DNA from: Akkermansiaceae bacterium UBA4145
Lineage (GTDB): Bacteria; Verrucomicrobiota; Verrucomicrobiia; Verrucomicrobiales; Akkermansiaceae
Length of the DNA: 28,564 bases
Assembly: GCA_002380675.1 (NCBI GenBank)
Contig: DFWB01000266.1
Location: 1 to 28,564 of the forward strand
Direction: 5' to 3'
The position numbers were made by a program, and so were the translations under genes. The notes beneath the pieces are model-generated. The model made no database searches, was not told where the DNA came from, and worked only from the letters and a program-made list of their open reading frames with translations. Positions within the stretch are counted from its first letter, which is position 1, and each line of letters starts with the position of its first letter. Below, in pieces: positions 23,515 through 28,564 of the stretch.

Positions 23515-25527
23515 ATGCGAGGAGGAGCCCATGCAGTTGCTTTGTCGTGGCTGGCATGCGGACTAGGTGTGTGCGCGCTTGTTGCCATTCAGGCACAGGC
23601 CGCGGACGAAAAGGGCCTTATCCTGCGACTTGAGACCTTGGCAGGGAAAAGCGATACCCGCGAATCGCGGACGGTCACTTTACATGTGCCAAAGGGGCAA
23701 AGTCCTTCACCCTTTCTGAGGGGCAGTGACTTCACGGCGCGCTGGGAGGGGAAGCTCCTCCTTGAGAAGAGGAGTCGGCTTGTGTTTCACCTCGAGGGAA
23801 CAGGAGAGGCAAAGTTGCGTATTGATGACGATCTGATCGTTTCAGCAATTGGAACGCCAAGTGAGTCAAAGCGCCTTAGCAGTGGAGAGCACGATATCGT
23901 TGTAGAGTATCAACCTCCGGGTGGGGATGACGCGACCTTGAGATTACTCTGGGAAGGGAGGGATTTTTCAAAGGAGCCAATCGACCCGGAGGTGTTTCGT
24001 CACGACGGGAGTGATGCAGCTCTCGAGGGATCCACGGCTCTGCGCCGGGGCCGATCCCTCGTGGCTCAGAAACGTTGTGGATCGTGTCACAGTTCCGGGA
24101 CAGAGGAGCTGATGCCAGAGTTGCTGCTCAAGGGGCCATCGCTTGATGGGATTGGAGGCCGACTGCGCCATGGCTGGCTTACCCGATGGATTCTTGATCC
24201 GCGTAAGATGCGTCCTCAATCACACATGCCAGCTGTATTTCGAGGCGAGGGTGCGGAGGAGAAGGCCGCTCATGTTGCGGCCTATCTTTCTGCCGGATCT
24301 GACCCGGGAGGAGCGGATCCACTTCCTGAAAAGGAAAGGGTAGAGAAAGGGGGGGCTATTTTTCGACAGCAGAACTGTATCTCATGCCATACCCTTGCAG
24401 AGACTGGTGAGGGACAGCGGATCGGGCTTGGAGGTGTGGGGATGAAGTTTCATCCGGAGGCGCTGGTGAAGTTTCTTCAGGATCCTGCGAAATTTCATCA
24501 GGGGACACGCATGCCTGCTTTTGGTTTTGATGATGAGGAAGCTCTTTCGGTAGCTTCCTTCCTTCGTTCGCTGGGAGCAAAGACGGATTCGCAGCCCCTC
24601 AAGGGGGATGCTTCGAAGGGGCGGGTTCTGGCGCAATCAGCGGGCTGTTTCAACTGTCACGAACGAGAAGGGGAACAAAAGGAAAGCCTGACTGAGATTG
24701 GCCTTTTTGATCTTACCTCCTCGGAGTGCTCCGAGGTTGGTTATGAGCTTTCGAGTGAGATGGCTGCGGAGCTTCGGGCATTCTTGACAGCGGAATCGGG
24801 GCAGGACTCTCTGGCCCAATTCATCCCTGCGGAATATGCCGAGCGTCAATATCAGGAATTGCGCTGCAACGCCTGCCACACCAGAGATGGAGAGGATTCT
24901 CTGCGAAGTAATTTTCTGGAGGAGGTTTCTCGCCTCGGAACCTCTGACGAAAAGGTAGACGAGGCCAAACCTGCAGGTCTTGCCGGTCCTCCCCCACTGG
25001 ATCACCTGGGCTTCAAGCTGAAGCTCGATTGGCGGACAAGACTCTTCGCGGGAGAAATTCAGCCGAAGGTGCGGAGATGGTTGCCTGACCGTATGCCTGC
25101 CTTCCATTCCCGATCCAGTAATCTGGCCCTGGGGTTTAGTCATGCCGCCGGCCGCTCCGGTCTCGACCGTAGTCCCAAGGTCCTCGACACTGAAAAAGTT
25201 GGGGTGGGAAGGGCCATGACGGGAGTAGAGGCTGGGCTGAGTTGCGGGGCCTGCCATGGCATCGGGGACAAGGCGGCGATCGCGGTCTTCGAAGGAGAGG
25301 GGCCCAACCTGAGAGCCTCCGGGGAGCGGCTTACACCCGATTATTTTCATCTGTGGATGAATGACCCACCCCGGGTCTGGCCCGGCACGATCATGCCTAA
25401 GTATGCGCTGGACGGGAAAACGCCTCTCACCCAGTACTACGACGGTGACTCCCGTAAGCAGTTCGAAGCGATCCTTCAATACCTGCGCTCACTTTCCAAA
25501 AATCAAAATAATGAAAAGAACCCTTAG
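23515..25527 (+). CDS. Exported pentaheme c-type cytochrome with N-terminal PA14-like domain
   Basis: 670 residues from ATG 23515 (GTG 23488 would add nine). The signal peptide ends AIQAQA. Residues about 35-150 resemble a PA14 beta-sandwich (DFTARWEGKLLLEKRSRLVF, LRIDDDLIV, GEHDIVVEY), a glycan-binding type of module. Five CxxCH heme sites follow: CGSCH (Cys188), CISCH (288), CFNCH (378), CNACH (451) and CGACH (577). Four M-P segments (HMPAVF, RMPAFGF, RMPAFHSR, IMPKYAL) are candidate axial methionines. Located in the periplasm. The next gene, a PA14-propeller protein, overlaps it by 17 bases, so the two are likely one electron-transfer unit for sugar oxidation. Planctomycete relatives often fuse such parts in one protein. 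Confidence 0.9.
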   Translation: MRGGAHAVALSWLACGLGVCALVAIQAQAADEKGLILRLETLAGKSDTRESRTVTLHVPKGQSPSPFLRGSDFTARWEGKLLLEKRSRLVFHLEGTGEAKLRIDDDLIVSAIGTPSESKRLSSGEHDIVVEYQPPGGDDATLRLLWEGRDFSKEPIDPEVFRHDGSDAALEGSTALRRGRSLVAQKRCGSCHSSGTEELMPELLLKGPSLDGIGGRLRHGWLTRWILDPRKMRPQSHMPAVFRGEGAEEKAAHVAAYLSAGSDPGGADPLPEKERVEKGGAIFRQQNCISCHTLAETGEGQRIGLGGVGMKFHPEALVKFLQDPAKFHQGTRMPAFGFDDEEALSVASFLRSLGAKTDSQPLKGDASKGRVLAQSAGCFNCHEREGEQKESLTEIGLFDLTSSECSEVGYELSSEMAAELRAFLTAESGQDSLAQFIPAEYAERQYQELRCNACHTRDGEDSLRSNFLEEVSRLGTSDEKVDEAKPAGLAGPPPLDHLGFKLKLDWRTRLFAGEIQPKVRRWLPDRMPAFHSRSSNLALGFSHAAGRSGLDRSPKVLDTEKVGVGRAMTGVEAGLSCGACHGIGDKAAIAVFEGEGPNLRASGERLTPDYFHLWMNDPPRVWPGTIMPKYALDGKTPLTQYYDGDSRKQFEAILQYLRSLSKNQNNEKNP

Positions 25528-28273
25528 TTACATCGTGATGTGCCTTTCCGCGCTCCCTCTTACGGCAGCGCCTGGCCTGATCGGGGAATACTTCAAGCTT
25601 GAGGATAAACTTGGAGACGAATTTGAAGTGCCAGTGGATTTGACGCCCTGGCTTGTGCGGGTCGACAAGGTGGTGAATTTTTCTCAATCCAAGGGGGACT
25701 TTCATGGTTCGAAGCTCGCAGAGAACTTCATGGTGCGTTGGAGCGGGGCCATTACCGTCCCGAAAGAGGGTAATTATCTGTTCGCGACGAGTTCCAAAGA
25801 TGGCTCTCGTCTCTATCTCGGGGATAAGCTGGTGGTTGATAATTGGGGTCCTCACCCCATGAAGCAGCAGAGTGGCACGGTCCGCCTGAAGGCGGGATCA
25901 CATCCTGTTCGGGTGATTTACCAGAACGGGAGTAAGGGGGGCGCCTGTATTGTGAAATGGATGGCTCCTGGAGGGAAATTGGAAGCGGTCCCCGCTTCGG
26001 TTCTCTTTCACGATGTCGCGAAGCTCAAGGGACTCTCATGGGATGAGCAGGCCTTTGCCAAGGCTGCCAGCCCTGACGTTCCTCCGGCCAAGCCAGTTTC
26101 GGGAAGCCTGCCGGAGAAGTACGGAAATTTCGTGAGTACAGCACTGCGTGTTGGCAAGGACGCGAAGGGAGATAATGTTGCTTTTCGTTCCCGGGTGATC
26201 CGTCTTGATCCCCAGGGGGCAGTTTGTGTGGCTTTTGATGCTGACACCATGCGGATGGCGGCAGGATGGACCCAGGGAGGATTGAGGTTGGAGGGCCTTC
26301 CCTTTACCGGAGGCCACGGGGCCTTTCCCTCTCATAGCGGAGCCAAGGTGTTTACCAACCAGGCGGCTCCAGGGTGGGCGGACAACCAAGGGAGTATTGC
26401 GGAAACCCGGATGCCTGAGGATGGGAAGTATCCACCTCTCGGCCCCCTTCCGAAAACGCAGGCCCATTACAAGGGCTTGTATGTCCATGGGGAAAAGACG
26501 GTTCTTCGCTATACGGTAGGCAAGGATCCGGTCCTGGAACTTCCGGCCTTCGAGAATGGGCTCATCACCCGCACCATCCAGGGGAAGTTCAGTGCTCCCG
26601 CGGTGGTAGTGCTTGCTGATGAGAAGGGCGCTCCTGAGATTCAGGTCGTGGGCTCTCAGGAAAAACCTGCGACGATGGACGGTCGGATCGTCCTGAAAGT
26701 CCCGGCAGGGATGGCTCACTTCAAGGTGGTTTATGGAAGTGGGAGCGTCCCGGAAGCCCTCGAGGACCTGACGCTTTTGATGAAAGGTGGTCCTGCGCGG
26801 TGGACGGAGGCGGTGACCACAGTCGGCGAGGTCGCCAAGGACGATGGCAAGTCAGCCTATGTCCTCGACCGTCTGACTGTGCCTTACCAGAACCCCTATG
26901 GGATGAAGATGCGGATTGGAGGATTTGACTTTTTCAGCGACCCTTCGAAGGCCGCGGTGTGCACCTGGGATGGCGATGTCTGGGTTGTCAGCGGTATCGA
27001 TGAGAAGCTCGAGAGTCTCATCTGGAAGCGTATTGCGGCTGGAGGGCATGAGACCCTCGGGCTCACCATCGTAGATGATGTGATCTACACGGTGGCTGAT
27101 GACCAGATTACGCGTTACCACGATTTTAACGGTGACGGAGAGACCGATTACTACGAAAACTTCAATAACGACTGGGAGCTTACCAGTGGGTTCCATGCCT
27201 TCTGTTTTGACCTGCAGACTGGTCCGCAGGGAGAGTTCTATTTTGCCTTTGGTAGTCCAGTGCGGGGTGGGGGACGCAGCTTTCAGAGAATGAGCCGACA
27301 CCATGGCTCGATCCTGCGAGTCTCCAAAGATGGTTCCAGACTCGATCGTTATGCTACCGGGTTGCGGGCTCCGAACGGGATCGGGGTGAGTCCCACCGGC
27401 CAGCTCACCAGTGGGGACAACGAAGGGACCTTCGTGCCACGTTGTCCCATTCACTGGATCGAACCAGATGAGTTTCTCGGAGTGGTCGATTCGGCGGCGG
27501 ACTACGCCACCATGAAGACTACTCCCACGGTGGGACAGCGCCGAGGCAGCCGGAAGGAGAACCTTGATCCCAGTGAGGCTCCCAAGCCCCTCGCCTGGTT
27601 ACCCAAAAACGTGGATAACTCCAACGGGGGGCAGGTCTGGGTGACCAGTGACAAGTGGGGTCCCTACAAGGGAGAGATGCTGCATTTCAGTTATGGGCAG
27701 AGCGCGATCTATGTCGTGCTCAAGGAGAAGAAAGGAGCCCTGATGCAGGGTGGAGTGGTCAAGATTCCGGTGCGCCCAACCTCCAGTGCGATGCGTGGGA
27801 AGTTTAATCGTAAGGACGGACAGCTCTATGTGGCTGGCCTCAAGGGGTGGCAGAGCAATGCCGGTCGCGAAGGTGGCCTTGACCGGGTGCGTTATACGGG
27901 CAAGGCCGTAAGCATGCCAAGCAGTCTGAAGGTCCGTGACGGCGGGCTCGAGATCGGATTCACCCAGAAACTGGACCAGGAGCTTGCCGAAGACCCGGAG
28001 AGCTTCAACCTCTCTGGGTCCGACTTACGCTGGACCCATGACTACGGCACGGGAGAGTTTCAGGTTGGGCACCGCAACTCAGCAGGCCCCCCGAAGGGCC
28101 GCACTAAGTTCCCGGTCAAATCCGCCCGACTTCTTCCGGACGGAAAGTCGGTGTTTGTGGAGGTAGAGAACCTGCAGCCCGTTCACATGATGCAGATCGA
28201 TCTCGACCTTGAAACGGATGAAGGAGAGGAGATCGTGACCAAGATCTGGAATACAATCCACGTGGCGAAGTAA
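25511..28273 (+). CDS. Secreted PA14 - DUF6797 - sugar dehydrogenase-like beta-propeller protein
   Basis: 920 residues from ATG 25511, whose signal peptide MKRTLSYIVMCLSALPLTAA settles the start. Residues about 22-150 are a PA14 domain (GLIGEYF, FMVRWSGAITVPKEGNY, SKDGSRLYLGDKLVVDNWG). Residues about 200-420 fit the DUF6797 type (YGNFVSTALRVG, FDADTMRMAAGW, HYKGLYVHGEKTVL). From about 450 a beta-propeller resembling glucose/sorbosone dehydrogenase-like proteins follows (NPYGMKMRIGGFDFF, GDVWVVSGID, RYHDFNGDGETDYY with a DxNGDG loop, GLRAPNGIGVSPTG). It may oxidise sugars or simply bind them; a PQQ site is not proven. It is coupled with the pentaheme cytochrome. No CxxCH of its own. Confidence 0.88.
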   Translation: MKRTLSYIVMCLSALPLTAAPGLIGEYFKLEDKLGDEFEVPVDLTPWLVRVDKVVNFSQSKGDFHGSKLAENFMVRWSGAITVPKEGNYLFATSSKDGSRLYLGDKLVVDNWGPHPMKQQSGTVRLKAGSHPVRVIYQNGSKGGACIVKWMAPGGKLEAVPASVLFHDVAKLKGLSWDEQAFAKAASPDVPPAKPVSGSLPEKYGNFVSTALRVGKDAKGDNVAFRSRVIRLDPQGAVCVAFDADTMRMAAGWTQGGLRLEGLPFTGGHGAFPSHSGAKVFTNQAAPGWADNQGSIAETRMPEDGKYPPLGPLPKTQAHYKGLYVHGEKTVLRYTVGKDPVLELPAFENGLITRTIQGKFSAPAVVVLADEKGAPEIQVVGSQEKPATMDGRIVLKVPAGMAHFKVVYGSGSVPEALEDLTLLMKGGPARWTEAVTTVGEVAKDDGKSAYVLDRLTVPYQNPYGMKMRIGGFDFFSDPSKAAVCTWDGDVWVVSGIDEKLESLIWKRIAAGGHETLGLTIVDDVIYTVADDQITRYHDFNGDGETDYYENFNNDWELTSGFHAFCFDLQTGPQGEFYFAFGSPVRGGGRSFQRMSRHHGSILRVSKDGSRLDRYATGLRAPNGIGVSPTGQLTSGDNEGTFVPRCPIHWIEPDEFLGVVDSAADYATMKTTPTVGQRRGSRKENLDPSEAPKPLAWLPKNVDNSNGGQVWVTSDKWGPYKGEMLHFSYGQSAIYVVLKEKKGALMQGGVVKIPVRPTSSAMRGKFNRKDGQLYVAGLKGWQSNAGREGGLDRVRYTGKAVSMPSSLKVRDGGLEIGFTQKLDQELAEDPESFNLSGSDLRWTHDYGTGEFQVGHRNSAGPPKGRTKFPVKSARLLPDGKSVFVEVENLQPVHMMQIDLDLETDEGEEIVTKIWNTIHVAK

Positions 28274-28288
28274 GATCCCGTAAAAGAC

Positions 28289-28564
28289 CTACTTTTTGAG
28301 CGGAGTGATTTTGATGTTTCGGTAGGCGACCGGACCGTGGTCGCCCTGGAACATGATGGGGCCGGTAGCGGCTTCACGTCCGGTGACTCCGGAGGGGGTA
28401 GGGCCCTTCATTTCGACATTCTCGTGGAGGATCTTGCCATTAAGTTTCACGACCAGAAACTTCGCATTGGCGGTCTTCTTTCCTGAGGCGTCAAACTTGG
28501 GAGCGAGGAAGTCGATTTGATACTTCTGCCACTCTCCGGGTTTCTTGCAGGCATTGGTCCGAGG
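28289..28564 (-). CDS. DUF1080 protein, C-terminal part (gene continues beyond window)
   Basis: The minus-strand frame is open from the window edge to the TAG at 28289-28291, giving 91 residues of the C-terminus. It contains NACKKPGEWQKYQIDFLAP, VVKLNGKILHENVEM and a G-P-I-M-F-Q-G-D-H-G-P-V-A-Y-R-N-I-K-I ending, the standard DUF1080 end. It is a second member, of the PVC type with the G-D-H-G-P-V motif, different from the one at 13569. It is convergent with the propeller gene, whose stop is 15 bases away. Confidence 0.9.
   Translation of the reverse strand, partial: PRTNACKKPGEWQKYQIDFLAPKFDASGKKTANAKFLVVKLNGKILHENVEMKGPTPSGVTGREAATGPIMFQGDHGPVAYRNIKITPLKK

Overview
The window looks like chromosomal DNA from a marine bacterium of the PVC superphylum, most likely Verrucomicrobiota. 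This is inferred from gene content, not from a phylogenetic marker search. The pointers are two secreted sulfatases, two DUF1080 proteins, a DUF6797-type PA14/beta-propeller protein paired with a PA14 multiheme cytochrome c, a secreted SHD1 protein, and a PQQ-type propeller, mixed with ordinary housekeeping genes (rpsA, rpmE, efp, tRNA-Arg).

Left end (1-4400): a light-harvesting cassette. A partial MerR-family regulator of the LitR/CarH type is divergent from a proteorhodopsin, followed on the same strand by a Brp/Blh retinal-forming beta-carotene dioxygenase and a CrtI-type carotenoid desaturase. The rhodopsin has the motif Asp89-Thr93-Lys100, with lysine instead of the usual glutamate at the proton-donor position. 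crtE, crtB and crtY are absent here, so beta-carotene must be completed by genes elsewhere. A tRNA-Arg(ACG) on the minus strand closes the cassette.

Housekeeping block (4400-10500): rpsA, with a strikingly structured leader containing two mutually exclusive 8-bp hairpins and ending in a strong intrinsic terminator; convergent to it are rpmE (zinc-free L31), an SHD1 secreted protein and an M50-like membrane metalloprotease, the last two overlapping by one base. Then come a secreted protein with a calcium-binding-type DxDGDG repeat and elongation factor P.

Glycan and secreted-protein region (10600-28564): two sulfatases, a PQQ-like propeller, a DUF1080 protein, a di-iron ferritin-like protein of unknown role, a Tat-exported hydroxypyruvate-isomerase-like TIM barrel, a four-gene minus-strand run (SASA esterase, small membrane protein, HTTM-like membrane protein, phospholipase D-like lipoprotein), and a translationally overlapping pair encoding a pentaheme PA14 cytochrome and a PA14-DUF6797-propeller protein. 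A truncated DUF1080 gene runs off the right end. Together these suggest degradation of sulfated and acetylated polysaccharides, with periplasmic oxidation of sugars feeding electrons to cytochromes, in a cell that also captures light. No CRISPR array, transposase, integrase or rRNA was seen.
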